Program-made: the position numbers and the translations under genes | Shown: one piece after another, positions 14,502-23,120 of the stretch | Layout: every line of letters starts with the position of its first letter | Position numbering within the stretch: the stretch's first letter is position 1 | Assembly (NCBI GenBank): GCA_035292685.1 | Contig: DATDPP010000010.1 | Location: 1 to 23,415, forward strand | Reading direction: 5' to 3' | DNA length: 23,415 nt | DNA from: JALYNX01 sp035292685 | GTDB taxonomy: Bacteria; Actinomycetota; Acidimicrobiia; Spongiisociales; ZC4RG35 | The notes under the pieces: generated by a model | Database searches by the model: none | Seen by the model: only the letters and a program-made list of their open reading frames with translations | What the model was told of the DNA's origin: nothing

Positions 14502-15830
14502 ATGGCCAGTAGCCGCGACGTACGACAGACCATCGTCCACCTGCTCAGCAACATGAGCGACGGCAAGGAGATCCGCTCATATCTGCAGCGGTTTTCCGAG
14601 GTGGACAGGGCTCGTTTTGCCGTGATCAAGATCGGCGGCGCCATCCTCCGCGATCATCTCGACGAGACGGCCGCGGCCCTCGCCTTCCTCCACACCGTCG
14701 GACTGACTCCGATCGTCATCCACGGCGGAGGCCCCCAGCTCGACGCCGCACTCGAGATTCGCGGGATCGCCACCGAGAAGATCGACGGGCTCAGGGTGAC
14801 CGGCCCCGAGGTGCTCGATGCGGCGCGGGACACCTTCATCGAACAGAACATCCTGTTGGTCGAGGCGGTGAGGAGCCAGGGTGTGGCTGCCCACGGGCTC
14901 ACCGAGGGAGCCTTCGATGCCGACTACGTCGATCGGGACAGGTACGGGCTGGTCGGGGAGCCCACCGAGGTCCACCTGCCCCTGATTCGCTCCATCGTGG
15001 CCTCAGGAGCCATCCCCATCCTCACCTGTCTCGGGGTTGCCCCGGGCGGGCAGCTGGTGAATATCAACGCCGACGCGGCGACCAGGGCCCTGGTCCATGC
15101 CGTGCAACCGATGAAGATCATCTTCCTCGCCGGCGCCGGCGGCTTGCTGGATGCCGAGGCGAGGCTGATCGAATCGATCAACCTCGCCTCCGACTACGAC
15201 CACCTGATGAGTCGGGATTGGTTGCACTCGGGGATGAGGCTCAAGCTGGCCGAGATCAAGGCCCTTCTCGATGACACCCCGCTCTCGACATCGGTTTCGA
15301 TCACCACGCCTTCGGGCCTGGTCAAAGAATTGTTCACCCACGGCGGGTCGGGGACGATGGTCCGGCGCGGCGAGCTGATCGGAAAAGAGCCCGACAAGGT
15401 CGCACTCGATCGGGGCCAGATCGAGAAGCTGGTCGAGGAGGCCTTCGGGAGGGCGTTGAAACCCGCCTGGTGGGACTCTCTCGCCCTCGAGACCGCCTAT
15501 CTGTCGGAGAGCCTCCGCGCCGGCGCCTTGATCGCCCGACTCGGTGACTTCGCCTACCTCGACAAGTTCGCCATCCACGAGGATGCCCGGGGTGAAGGTC
15601 TGGCGAGGACGGTTTGGGCCCATGTCACCGCCGACTATCCCCTTCTCTACTGGCGCTCCCGAACCGAGAACGGGTTCAACGCCTTCTATGCCGAGCAGGC
15701 CGACGGTTCCGTCAAGCAAGGGCCATGGACCGTCTTTTGGAGAGGCGAGCCTGACTTCAACCGTATCGCGGACCGAGTGGCGATGATTGCCTCGCTCCCC
15801 GCCTCTTTCGTCGGCGATGCCGATGAGTGA
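14502..15830 (+). CDS. argB: Bifunctional N-acetylglutamate synthase/kinase
   Basis: The 442-residue protein fuses an amino-acid kinase domain (about 1-290) with a GNAT acetyltransferase domain (about 310-442). The kinase part has AVIKIGGAILRD at 40-51, VIHGGGPQLDAAL at 72-84, and ILTCLGVAPGGQLVNINAD near 173-191. The GNAT part has LDKFAIHEDARGEGLA at 353-368, the acetyl-CoA loop. It should make N-acetylglutamate and then phosphorylate it, the first two steps of arginine synthesis; I recall the same fusion from Xanthomonadaceae. ATG 14502 is chosen because homologues begin in the same place (xxxVRQTIVxLL) and GGGA lies 6 bases before it; a GTG at 14487 in a 4-base overlap with argF' is possible. 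The kinase of such fusions is often the arginine-sensitive partner. Confidence 0.93.
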   Translation: MASSRDVRQTIVHLLSNMSDGKEIRSYLQRFSEVDRARFAVIKIGGAILRDHLDETAAALAFLHTVGLTPIVIHGGGPQLDAALEIRGIATEKIDGLRVTGPEVLDAARDTFIEQNILLVEAVRSQGVAAHGLTEGAFDADYVDRDRYGLVGEPTEVHLPLIRSIVASGAIPILTCLGVAPGGQLVNINADAATRALVHAVQPMKIIFLAGAGGLLDAEARLIESINLASDYDHLMSRDWLHSGMRLKLAEIKALLDDTPLSTSVSITTPSGLVKELFTHGGSGTMVRRGELIGKEPDKVALDRGQIEKLVEEAFGRALKPAWWDSLALETAYLSESLRAGALIARLGDFAYLDKFAIHEDARGEGLARTVWAHVTADYPLLYWRSRTENGFNAFYAEQADGSVKQGPWTVFWRGEPDFNRIADRVAMIASLPASFVGDADE

Positions 15831-16746
15831 CCGTTTCACGGTTGGTCTGGTTGGAGCGCGCGGTCACACCGGCGCCGAGATCGTCAGACTCATCCATGGT
15901 CATCCCGCCCTCGACCTCCTCTACGCAGGCTCTCGTGAACTGGCCGGTCAGGCCGTCCCGGGCCTCGATGGCATGGTTTTCGAGTCGATTGGCCCGAGCG
16001 ACGTCTCCAACCTGGAAACCGATGTTGTGATCCTGGCCCTCCCCAACGGAGCGGGAGACCCATACGTCGAGTCCATCGGCGCCGACACCGTGATCGTCGA
16101 CATCTCGGCCGATCACCGCCTCGACGACGACTGGGCCTACGGGTTGCCCGAGCTGCGCCGGGACCGGTTGCAAGGGGCAACCCGGATCGCCAACCCGGGT
16201 TGTTACGCCACGGTGATGCAGATTGCCCTGGCTCCCCTAGTCGAGCTCACCTCCGGTGTGCCCGCGGTCTTCGGTGTCTCCGGGTACTCGGGGGCAGGCG
16301 TTACCCCCGGGCCGCGTAATGACACCGAACGGCTCCGGGACAACCTGATGCCCTACCAGCTGGTGGGGCACAACCATGAGGAGGAGACGGTTCGCCATCT
16401 CGGGATAGCGGTTCGCTTCATGCCTCACGTCCACCCGGCGTTCCGGGGTCTGATCGTCACCGCCCACATCCCCCTGGCCCGGGCGATTAGCACCAGGGAA
16501 GTCGAGGCGCTGTTCGACAAGTGGTACGGACCGGAGCCCCTGATCGAGATCCAGGACGAGGTCCCCGAGTTGAGGGACGGTACCGGCCGCTTGGGAGTCC
16601 TCCTCGGTGGCATCGATACCAGCGCCGACGGGTACAACGTGGTCGTGGTGGCGGCACTCGACAACCTCTTGAAGGGGGCCGCGGTCCAGGCGCTGCAGAA
16701 CGTGAACCTGGCTCTCAGGCTGCCTGAACTCGAGGGGATCGGGTAG
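15823..16746 (+). CDS. argC: N-acetyl-gamma-glutamyl-phosphate reductase
   Basis: The 307-residue enzyme reduces N-acetylglutamyl phosphate to the semialdehyde with NADPH, step three of arginine synthesis. The NADP loop is LVGARGHTGAE at 9-19. The active-site Cys127 lies in ANPGCYAT, followed by FGVSGYSGAG, the catalytic-His area near HVHPAFRG, and the dimer/cofactor segment LDNLLKGAAVQALQN near the end. The ATG at 15823 overlaps the stop of the synthase/kinase by 8 bases; starts further upstream would add residues before the NADP loop that homologues lack. GARGHTGAE and NLMPYQL resemble Xanthomonas-type ArgC more than the common actinomycete type, as far as I can recall. It is probably in one mRNA with the two preceding genes. 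Confidence 0.95.
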   Translation: MSDRFTVGLVGARGHTGAEIVRLIHGHPALDLLYAGSRELAGQAVPGLDGMVFESIGPSDVSNLETDVVILALPNGAGDPYVESIGADTVIVDISADHRLDDDWAYGLPELRRDRLQGATRIANPGCYATVMQIALAPLVELTSGVPAVFGVSGYSGAGVTPGPRNDTERLRDNLMPYQLVGHNHEEETVRHLGIAVRFMPHVHPAFRGLIVTAHIPLARAISTREVEALFDKWYGPEPLIEIQDEVPELRDGTGRLGVLLGGIDTSADGYNVVVVAALDNLLKGAAVQALQNVNLALRLPELEGIG

Positions 16747-16752
16747 CAAAGC

Positions 16753-19155
16753 TTGACCCGACCGCCGAACTCTGGGACCGATGAGCAGCCGGCGACGCCC
16801 GAAACATCCCGACTGAGCTATTTCATCTCGACTGAAGCCCAGCCGAGAGCGAGACGAGCAGCCGATGCTGTCACTGTCATCACCGGATTGCTCCTTCTCC
16901 TCTGGGGCGTCGTCGGTATCGATCGCCTTCCGCCGTGGGAGCAGGCGCTCACGGATTTCCTGACCTCACTGCCTTCGTGGGTGGGTTCTTTGTTCTCCCT
17001 GGGGTATGCGTTCGGCCTCCTCTATGGGCTCGGAATCCTCATTGCTGTCATCACAGGGGGGCGTGAACGTCGAGGTGCCCTACGCGACGTGGGTGTCGCG
17101 GCCATAGTGGCCACGGCGTTCGGTTCGATTCTCGGGTTTGCTCTGACCGGTTCCTGGCCGTATGTGTTCCCCGAACTCGGGCTCGACTCCCCTGACCCGC
17201 GGTTCCCGGTGCTTCGCGTCGTGCTGGTGACCGCGATTCTGGTAGCGGCGTCGCCTCATCTGAGCCGACCGATGCGGCGTCTCGGTTGGATCACCATCAC
17301 CACACTCGCCGTCTCTGCGGTCGCGCTGGAGCTCGGCCATCCTTCCGACACCGTTGGATCGTTGGGTATCGGGCTTCTCGTGGCCGGAGGCGTGCTCTTG
17401 GTCGTGGGCTCGCCTCGCGGGTATCCAGATCGATCCTCGGTAGCGAGTGCCTTGCGGGCCCTCGGTCTGGTCGTCGAGGACATTCAGATCAACCCGCAGC
17501 AGTCATGGGGTGTGCGCAGCTTCACCGCAACGACGGAATCTGGCACGCCGATCACCATCAAGGCCTACGGACGGGACGCAACCGAGTCGCAGCTGGCGGC
17601 CAAGGTCTGGCGAACGCTGTGGTATCGAGAAGACGCGCAGACTCTTGGCTATTCCCGGCTGCAGGCGGCCGAGCATGAGGCGTTGGTCACTTTGTTCGCC
17701 GGTCGGGCAGGAGCCCGGGTTCCGGAGGTTCTGGCTGTCGGCGAGGCATCATCCGAAATAGCCCTGCTGGCTGTGGCGAGTGGTGGGTCTGCCCTCGACG
17801 ACATCGATCCGGCGGACATCAGCGATGACCTTCTGCTTGCCGTCTGGAGCGACCTGGTCCAACTTCACGCCTCCTCGATCTCCCACGGGTCTCTCACAGC
17901 CAAGGCCATCGAAGTCAAGGCCGACACTCACACGCTTGTCGACTTCTCACTCGGGTCGCTCGCCATCGGCGAGGTGGAACGAGCCCACGATGTGGTCGAA
18001 CTGCTGTTCTCGCTGAGCCTGTTGATCGGCGCCGAACGAGCGGTCCAGACCGCGGCTGCGGGGCTGGGAGTAGACACGCTCGCCTCCACACTGCCCTACC
18101 TGCAGCTGCCGGCGATCAGCACCAAGACCAGAAAGCAAGCAGAAGAACCCAAGGACGTCATGAAGGAAGTTCAGGCCGCGGTGGTCGGGGCGACGGGTCA
18201 AAAACTCCCGGATCCGGCGAAGCTGCGCAGAGTCACTCCACGCAACCTCGTCATGAGCGGGTTGCTCATCCTCATGGCCTCGGCTCTGATTCCACTGTTC
18301 ACCAGCGTGGATTACGCGGCAGTGTGGGAGGTGCTCGAGACCGCGACGTGGGGCCTCATTCTCCTCGCTCTGTTTGTCGGACAGTCGATGTTCTTCCCGC
18401 AGGCGACCGCCACAATGTTTGCGGTGCCCCGACCCCTTCCCTTCTGGCCGTTGGTCACTCTCAACCTTGCCGCCAAGTTCGTCAGCCTGGCCATTCCGAG
18501 TGCCGCCGGCCGCGTGGCTATGAACGCGGCGTTCCTCCACAAGTTCGGGCTGACGATCACGATGGCGGTCACCCAGGGAGCGGTCGACACTTTTTCCGGA
18601 TTCCTCGTCCAGTGCGTCATCCTGATCGCCGGGTTCATTTCCAGCGACGTCACGCTCGACATCGATCCGGTCGACGTCAATTGGGCCATCATCTTGTTGA
18701 TCGTGGTGCTCCTGGTGGTCGGCACGGTGATCACCGTGTTGCGGGTGAGGAGGCTCAGGGACCGAATCGTCCCCATCGTCCAACAGGGATGGGGAACTTT
18801 GGTCACCGTGCTCCGCCAGCCGAGCAGGGCGTTCGGGCTCCTGGGCAGCAATCTCGTCTACTGGCTGATACTCGGCTCGACACTGTGGCTCGTGCTCCAG
18901 GCAATTGAGGTTGATCTCAGCTTCGGATCCGCGCTCGTCGTTGCCGTCGCTACCGATCTCTTGGGAGGATTCGTCCCGATCCCCGGTGGCGTGGGCGTGG
19001 CCGAAGCCGTCATGACCGGGTTCCTCACCGCACTCGGAGTCGACCAGTCGGCGGCATTTGCCGCGACCATCGTCTATCGAGCGATCACGTTCTACCTGCC
19101 CGCATTGGAGGGATTCTTCGCCATGCGGTGGCTGGAGCGCAACGAATACCTCTGA
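16753..19155 (+). CDS. Membrane protein: kinase-like domain plus flippase-like (LPG synthase TM) domain
   Basis: The 800-residue protein has three parts. Residues 38-220 hold about six hydrophobic helices. Residues 225-460 are a soluble kinase-like domain with a possible beta3 Lys (ITIKAYGRD, Lys270), HGSLTAKA at 378-385 where active kinases have HGDL, and DFSL at 397-400 where they have DFG. Residues 497-790 are a polytopic domain of the lysylphosphatidylglycerol-synthase/flippase-like family, with IPSAAGRVAM near 581-590 and GGFVPIPGGVGVAEA near 738-752. The likely role is envelope lipid or glycan translocation under control of a degenerate kinase fold; that is inference. The start is TTG at 16753, 6 bases after argC, inside a 6-bp inverted repeat (TCGGGT/ACCCGA, 16739-16761) that may limit initiation. 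No ATG lies nearby, so the start is the weak point. Confidence 0.85.
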   Translation: MTRPPNSGTDEQPATPETSRLSYFISTEAQPRARRAADAVTVITGLLLLLWGVVGIDRLPPWEQALTDFLTSLPSWVGSLFSLGYAFGLLYGLGILIAVITGGRERRGALRDVGVAAIVATAFGSILGFALTGSWPYVFPELGLDSPDPRFPVLRVVLVTAILVAASPHLSRPMRRLGWITITTLAVSAVALELGHPSDTVGSLGIGLLVAGGVLLVVGSPRGYPDRSSVASALRALGLVVEDIQINPQQSWGVRSFTATTESGTPITIKAYGRDATESQLAAKVWRTLWYREDAQTLGYSRLQAAEHEALVTLFAGRAGARVPEVLAVGEASSEIALLAVASGGSALDDIDPADISDDLLLAVWSDLVQLHASSISHGSLTAKAIEVKADTHTLVDFSLGSLAIGEVERAHDVVELLFSLSLLIGAERAVQTAAAGLGVDTLASTLPYLQLPAISTKTRKQAEEPKDVMKEVQAAVVGATGQKLPDPAKLRRVTPRNLVMSGLLILMASALIPLFTSVDYAAVWEVLETATWGLILLALFVGQSMFFPQATATMFAVPRPLPFWPLVTLNLAAKFVSLAIPSAAGRVAMNAAFLHKFGLTITMAVTQGAVDTFSGFLVQCVILIAGFISSDVTLDIDPVDVNWAIILLIVVLLVVGTVITVLRVRRLRDRIVPIVQQGWGTLVTVLRQPSRAFGLLGSNLVYWLILGSTLWLVLQAIEVDLSFGSALVVAVATDLLGGFVPIPGGVGVAEAVMTGFLTALGVDQSAAFAATIVYRAITFYLPALEGFFAMRWLERNEYL

Positions 19156-19187
19156 CCTTCCATCAATTCGATAGCGTTTCCCGGACG

Positions 19188-20492
19188 ATGGCGTTCACCG
19201 CAGTCGAGCTGATCGAGATCAAACGCGACAAGGGCACCCTCAGCCCCGAGGCGATCGATTGGCTCATCCAGTCCTACACCGAGGGGTCGGTTACCGATTA
19301 CCAGATGTCGGCGATGGCCATGGCCATCTTCCTCAACGGGCTCGACCCCGGCGAGCTGGCGGCCTGGACCTCGGCGATGCTGCACTCGGGCGAGGTCCTG
19401 GATTTCTCCGACATTCCATTGCCCAAGGTCGACAAGCACTCGACTGGCGGGGTCGGCGACAAGATCTCGATTCCTCTCCAACCTTTGGTCGCGGCCTGCG
19501 GTGTGGCCGTCCCGATGATCTCGGGCCGTGGGCTGGGCCACACCGGCGGCACCCTCGACAAGCTGGAAACCATCCCCGGCTTCACCACCGCCCTCGACCC
19601 GCAACGGTTCCGGGAGGTGCTTGTCGGGCACGGCCTGGTGCTGGCGGGGCAATCGGAGACCCTGGTTCCGGCCGATCGCAAGCTCTATGCCCTGCGCGAC
19701 GCCACTGCCACCGTGCCCTCGATTCCGCTGATCTCCTCCTCGATCATGTCCAAGAAGCTTGCCGAAGGCCTCGACGGGTTACTTCTCGATGTGAAGACCG
19801 GCTCCGGAGCCTTCAAGAGGGACCTCGAGACGGCGAGGGAATTGGCCCGCACCATGGTCGGGATCGGGACGGTGAACGGAGTCCACACGGTGGCGCTGAT
19901 CACCCGGATGGATCAGCCGTTGGGGCGCGAGGTGGGGAACGCCAACGAGATCCGGGAGTCGATCGAGGTGCTCAACGGAGGCGGGCCGGAGGACGTCGTG
20001 GAGCTCACTCTGGCGTTCGGCGAGGTCATGCTCGACCTGGCCGGAGTCGGCGGAGGCCGGGAGCGGCTCCTGGAAACCATCGCCAGCGGGGCGGCCCTCC
20101 AGAAGCTGGTCGACGTGGTTGTGTCACAGGGCGGGGACCCGTCGGTGATCCACGACCCGTCCCTCCTGGCGACCGCTCCCCACGAGGAAATGATCGAAGC
20201 CGGCCGCGACGGTTACGTCGTCCAATGCCACGCCTTCATCATCGGAACCGCCGCCACGCGTCTCGGGGCGGGCCGGGAGCGCAAGGAGGACGTGGTCGAT
20301 CCCGGTGTCGGCATCACCGTTGCCGCCAAACTCGGTGAGAAGGTGGTCAGAGGCCAGCCTCTCGCGAGGGTTCGGTTCTCCGACCCCGCTCGTTGGGCGG
20401 CCCAACGGGAAGGTTTGGGGAAGGCGTGGGTCATCGGAGACACCGCCCCCGAGATCGAAGCCCTGATCGTGGAGCGGGTCGAAGCGCCGTAA
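19188..20492 (+). CDS. deoA: Thymidine/pyrimidine-nucleoside phosphorylase
   Basis: The 434-residue enzyme splits thymidine, and perhaps uridine, with phosphate to the base and pentose 1-phosphate. It has VDKHSTGGVGDK at 81-92, the family signature SGRGLGHTGGTLDKLE at 112-127, and SSIMSKKLAEG and DVKTGSGAF for phosphate and base binding. Length fits the family (about 430-440). The ATG at 19188 is chosen because homologues start close to this point; an in-frame extension would overlap the preceding gene. TAGCGT at 19172-19177 ends 10 bases before the ATG and no Shine-Dalgarno sequence is seen, so the mRNA may have almost no leader. A 5-bp inverted repeat (GGACC/GGTCC, 20517-20530) lies after the gene. 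Confidence 0.95.
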   Translation: MAFTAVELIEIKRDKGTLSPEAIDWLIQSYTEGSVTDYQMSAMAMAIFLNGLDPGELAAWTSAMLHSGEVLDFSDIPLPKVDKHSTGGVGDKISIPLQPLVAACGVAVPMISGRGLGHTGGTLDKLETIPGFTTALDPQRFREVLVGHGLVLAGQSETLVPADRKLYALRDATATVPSIPLISSSIMSKKLAEGLDGLLLDVKTGSGAFKRDLETARELARTMVGIGTVNGVHTVALITRMDQPLGREVGNANEIRESIEVLNGGGPEDVVELTLAFGEVMLDLAGVGGGRERLLETIASGAALQKLVDVVVSQGGDPSVIHDPSLLATAPHEEMIEAGRDGYVVQCHAFIIGTAATRLGAGRERKEDVVDPGVGITVAAKLGEKVVRGQPLARVRFSDPARWAAQREGLGKAWVIGDTAPEIEALIVERVEAP

Positions 20493-20533
20493 TCGGGATC
20501 TACAGGTGTCACATGCGGACCTCTCGGTCCCAA

Positions 20534-20562
20534 TTAGCGAAGGGTTCCGCCCTCATTACCAT
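20534..20562 (+). promoter_or_regulatory. Candidate etfBA promoter
   Basis: TTAGCG (20534-20539) and TACCAT (20557-20562) are separated by 17 bases. Transcription would start near 20569, with a leader of about 24 bases containing AGGAG. The -35 matches poorly, so the call is tentative. The rest of the 100-base gap shows only the small GGACC/GGTCC inverted repeat. Confidence 0.33.
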
Positions 20563-20592
20563 CCTCGACCCAAGCCACCAGGAGTTGAATCA

Positions 20593-21351
20593 ATGAAGGT
20601 GGTCGTCTGCATCAAGCAGATACCCGATCCCGCCACCCCCTACCGCCTGGAACCAGGGACCAACTGGCTGCTTCGGCCCGACGACCAGATCCTGGACGAC
20701 ACCGACCGGTACGGAGTGGAGATGGGTCTGCAGATTGCCCAGGCCAACGGTGGAACCGTGACCCTTGTGAGCATGGGGCCCGCCGGCAACGGTCAAGGGA
20801 TTCGACAGGCCCTGGCGATGGGCGCCAACCAAGCAGTGCTCATCGAGGACGATTCGCTTCGTGGCTCGGATGCCCTGGCCACGGCCCGGGTCCTGGCCGC
20901 GGCAATCAAGAGGCAAGGATTCGACCTGGTGATCGCCGGCACCGAGTCCACCGACGGTTACTCGGGTGTCCTCCCCCAGATGCTGTCCGAGCTTCTAGAT
21001 GTCCCCACCCTCACCTATGCCACCAAGGTGGAAGCCGGTGACGGCAAGGTCAGGATCCACCGTCAGACCGCCTCCGGTTACGACGTGGTCGAGGCAGCCC
21101 TCCCCGCGGTGGTGGCTATTACCGCCGGCGCGGTCGAGCCCCGTTACCCGACCTTCAAGGGGATCATGGAAGCAAAGAAGAAGACCGTGGAGACCCTCAG
21201 CGCCACCGACCTAGGTGTCGCCGGCGGGCCCCAACAGACCGTCTCCACGATCACCGACGCTCCTGAGCGCAACGCCGGCCAAAAGATCGAGGACGAGGGG
21301 CAAGCGCACTTGGCAATAGTGGCCCTCCTCGAGCAACGGAAGGTGATCTGA
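20593..21351 (+). CDS. etfB: Electron transfer flavoprotein, beta subunit
   Basis: The 252-residue protein starts MKVVVCIKQIPDPA, typical of ETF beta. It has a conserved ILDDTDRYGVEMGLQIA segment, VSMGPAGNGQGIRQALAMGA, and the family signature region VIAGTESTDGYSGVLPQMLSE, followed by VAITAGAVEPRYPTFKGIMEAKKK. It binds AMP and, with ETF alpha, carries electrons from acyl-CoA or other dehydrogenases to the quinone pool. AGGAG 8 bases before ATG 20593 fixes the start; a longer frame from 20506 lacks homology-like sequence. The alpha gene follows after 1 base. The DGYSG form and the length fit the standard housekeeping ETF. No bifurcating partner is in the window. Confidence 0.95.
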   Translation: MKVVVCIKQIPDPATPYRLEPGTNWLLRPDDQILDDTDRYGVEMGLQIAQANGGTVTLVSMGPAGNGQGIRQALAMGANQAVLIEDDSLRGSDALATARVLAAAIKRQGFDLVIAGTESTDGYSGVLPQMLSELLDVPTLTYATKVEAGDGKVRIHRQTASGYDVVEAALPAVVAITAGAVEPRYPTFKGIMEAKKKTVETLSATDLGVAGGPQQTVSTITDAPERNAGQKIEDEGQAHLAIVALLEQRKVI

Positions 21352-21352
21352 G

Positions 21353-22306
21353 ATGGCCAACGTTTGGGTCTTTGTCGAGGAGGAAGCGGGCAGCCCTTCA
21401 GCGATCGGTCTCGAACTTCTAGCCGCCGGCCGCCAGTTGGGGGACGTCAGCGCGGTCTATCTCGGCCCGGGCTCAGAGACCTCCTTCGCCACCCTTGGGG
21501 AGCACGGTGCAGCCTCGGTGCTTCACCTCGATGCCGGGAATCGCCTCCCCTCCGGCCCGGTGGCTGCAGCACTCGCCGAACGGATCGCGGCGGGGGCGCC
21601 CGACGTAATGCTCTTCGGCCAGGCCTACACCGACCGGGATGTGGCCGGGCGACTGGCGGTCCGTCTCGGCGTGGGGATCCTCTCCAACGCCATCGCGGTT
21701 CGACTGTCCGGCGGTGCCGTCGAGACCGACCACGAAATCCTGGGAGGCGCCCAGTTGGCCACCGCCACCATGAACCAGGGGCCTTTCATCATCCTGATCC
21801 GCCCCAAGTCCTATCCGGCAGAGGCGGTAGGCGGGCCGGTTCCCACAGTCGAGAAGCTGGAGCTGTCTGAAGTCGGTCGTTCTGAGGCCACCGTGATCGA
21901 ATCCCACGTCGAGGAGCGTGAGGGACCGCAACTCGGGGAGGCGGTCATCGTGGTTGCGGGAGGCCGCGGTCTCGGCACACCCGAGGGCTTTGAGTTGGTG
22001 GAAAGACTCGGAAGGCATCTGGGCGCCGCCACCGGGGCCACCCGGGCCATCGTCGACGCCGGCTGGGTCCCTTATGCCAAACAGGTGGGTCAGACCGGAA
22101 AGACGGTCAAACCCGACGTCTACATCGCCTGTGGCATCTCGGGTGCCATGCAGCACCTGGTGGGGATGAAGGACTCGAAGACGATCATCGCGATCAACAA
22201 GGATCCCGACGCCCCGATCTTCTCCATCGCCGACCTCGGTGTGGTCGGTGACGTGCACAAGGTGCTACCCAAGCTGATCGAGGCCTTGGAGGGACGCTCG
22301 GGCTGA
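21353..22306 (+). CDS. etfA: Electron transfer flavoprotein, alpha subunit
   Basis: The 317-residue protein has the N-terminal ETF domain (NVWVFVEEEAG) and the C-terminal FAD domain. The latter has VVAGGRGLGTPEGFELVERL, then VPYAKQVGQTGKTVKPDVY at 239-257, ACGISGAMQHLVGM and AINKDPDAPIFSIADLGVVGD. These hold the FAD of the heterodimer. The length is usual for bacterial EtfA. GAAGGTGATC lies before the ATG, partly inside the etfB 3' end, as ribosome site. It should be co-transcribed with etfB and the DUF3052 gene 3 bases downstream. Confidence 0.96.
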   Translation: MANVWVFVEEEAGSPSAIGLELLAAGRQLGDVSAVYLGPGSETSFATLGEHGAASVLHLDAGNRLPSGPVAAALAERIAAGAPDVMLFGQAYTDRDVAGRLAVRLGVGILSNAIAVRLSGGAVETDHEILGGAQLATATMNQGPFIILIRPKSYPAEAVGGPVPTVEKLELSEVGRSEATVIESHVEEREGPQLGEAVIVVAGGRGLGTPEGFELVERLGRHLGAATGATRAIVDAGWVPYAKQVGQTGKTVKPDVYIACGISGAMQHLVGMKDSKTIIAINKDPDAPIFSIADLGVVGDVHKVLPKLIEALEGRSG

Positions 22307-22309
22307 CGC

Positions 22310-22726
22310 ATGGCCGGATACAGCGGGACCCCGCTTCCCCAGAAACTCGGGATCAAGGATGGGATGACTGTCGGGGTCCTCCAGGCGCCACCCAGTTTCG
22401 ACCTGGCCATGGGCGCCCTGCCTGCGGACGTGACACTTCATCACGACTTGAAGCCCTCTGACAACTTCATCGTGTTCGGGCGATGGGCCGATGAGCTCGA
22501 GAAAACCTTCCACGATGCCGCCGCCCTGCTTCCTCCCGACGGTGCAATCTGGGTCGCATGGCCCAAACGAAGCTCCGGCGTGGAGACCGATGTCACCGAG
22601 GACACCTTGCGCGACCTCTTCTTGCCATCGGGAATGGTGGATAACAAGGTTTGCGCCATTGACGACATCTGGTCCGGGCTGCGCTTCGTGGTGCGCAAGG
22701 AGAACCGGGCCACCTGGCCGTCTTGA
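22310..22726 (+). CDS. DUF3052 family protein
   Basis: The 138-residue soluble protein begins MAGYSGTPLPQKLGIKDGM and contains WVAWPKRSSGVETDVTED and the ending IDDIWSGLRFVVRKENR, all typical of DUF3052. The function is unknown. The N-terminal ADVTLHHDLKPSDNFIVFG region and the alternating pattern resemble a small Rossmann-like alpha/beta domain, but no catalytic residues can be named. It starts 3 bases after etfA, so it is very probably co-transcribed and may be translated by reinitiation. The stop lies 4 bases from the convergent cdd stop, leaving no room for a separate terminator. Confidence 0.88.
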   Translation: MAGYSGTPLPQKLGIKDGMTVGVLQAPPSFDLAMGALPADVTLHHDLKPSDNFIVFGRWADELEKTFHDAAALLPPDGAIWVAWPKRSSGVETDVTEDTLRDLFLPSGMVDNKVCAIDDIWSGLRFVVRKENRATWPS

Positions 22727-22730
22727 ACGA

Positions 22731-23120
22731 TCAGAGCTTGAAGGGATGCGGCAGAAGCTCGTCGAGTGTGTGCTCGCGGATCTCGGAACCCGGCCCGGCG
22801 GTGAGGATGACCTTGGTCACGTCGAACTCGGACATGATCTGACGACAGCGCCCGCAGGAGTAGGCACCCTCCACGTCCATGGCGTCGATGCAGGCAACAG
22901 CCACCGTGTCGATCTTTCGCACCCCATGACTGACCGCGGTGTTGATCGCCGTGGCCTCGGCACAGGACGAGGCGGGATAGGCGGCGTTCTCGACATTGGC
23001 CCCGATGAACACCTCACCCCGCTCTCCGACCACCACCGCCCCCACCCGAAAGTTTGAATATGGCGAGTAGGAGCCTTCGGCTGCGGCCCTGGCTGCGGCC
23101 GCGAGATCGTCTGTGTTCAT
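22731..23120 (-). CDS. cdd: Cytidine deaminase
   Basis: The 129-residue enzyme deaminates cytidine and deoxycytidine to uridine forms. Zinc ligands are Cys53 (SSCAEATAI, with catalytic Glu55), Cys89 and Cys92 (SCGRCRQ). ANVENAAYPAS at 41-51 is the nucleoside-binding segment. The length fits the small tetrameric type. The usual Pro before the second zinc Cys (PCGxCRQ) is Ser88 here. The ATG shares one base with the ftsY stop (TGATG on the minus strand), so the two genes are translationally coupled. Uridine made here could feed the phosphorylase at 19188-20492, and uracil the upp enzyme. Confidence 0.95.
   Translation of the reverse strand: MNTDDLAAAARAAAEGSYSPYSNFRVGAVVVGERGEVFIGANVENAAYPASSCAEATAINTAVSHGVRKIDTVAVACIDAMDVEGAYSCGRCRQIMSEFDVTKVILTAGPGSEIREHTLDELLPHPFKL

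Noticed and set aside
17947..18783. Minus-strand open frame opposite the flippase-like gene
   Set aside because: Very Asp/His/Glu-rich sequence, the usual mirror of a hydrophobic membrane protein; no motif.
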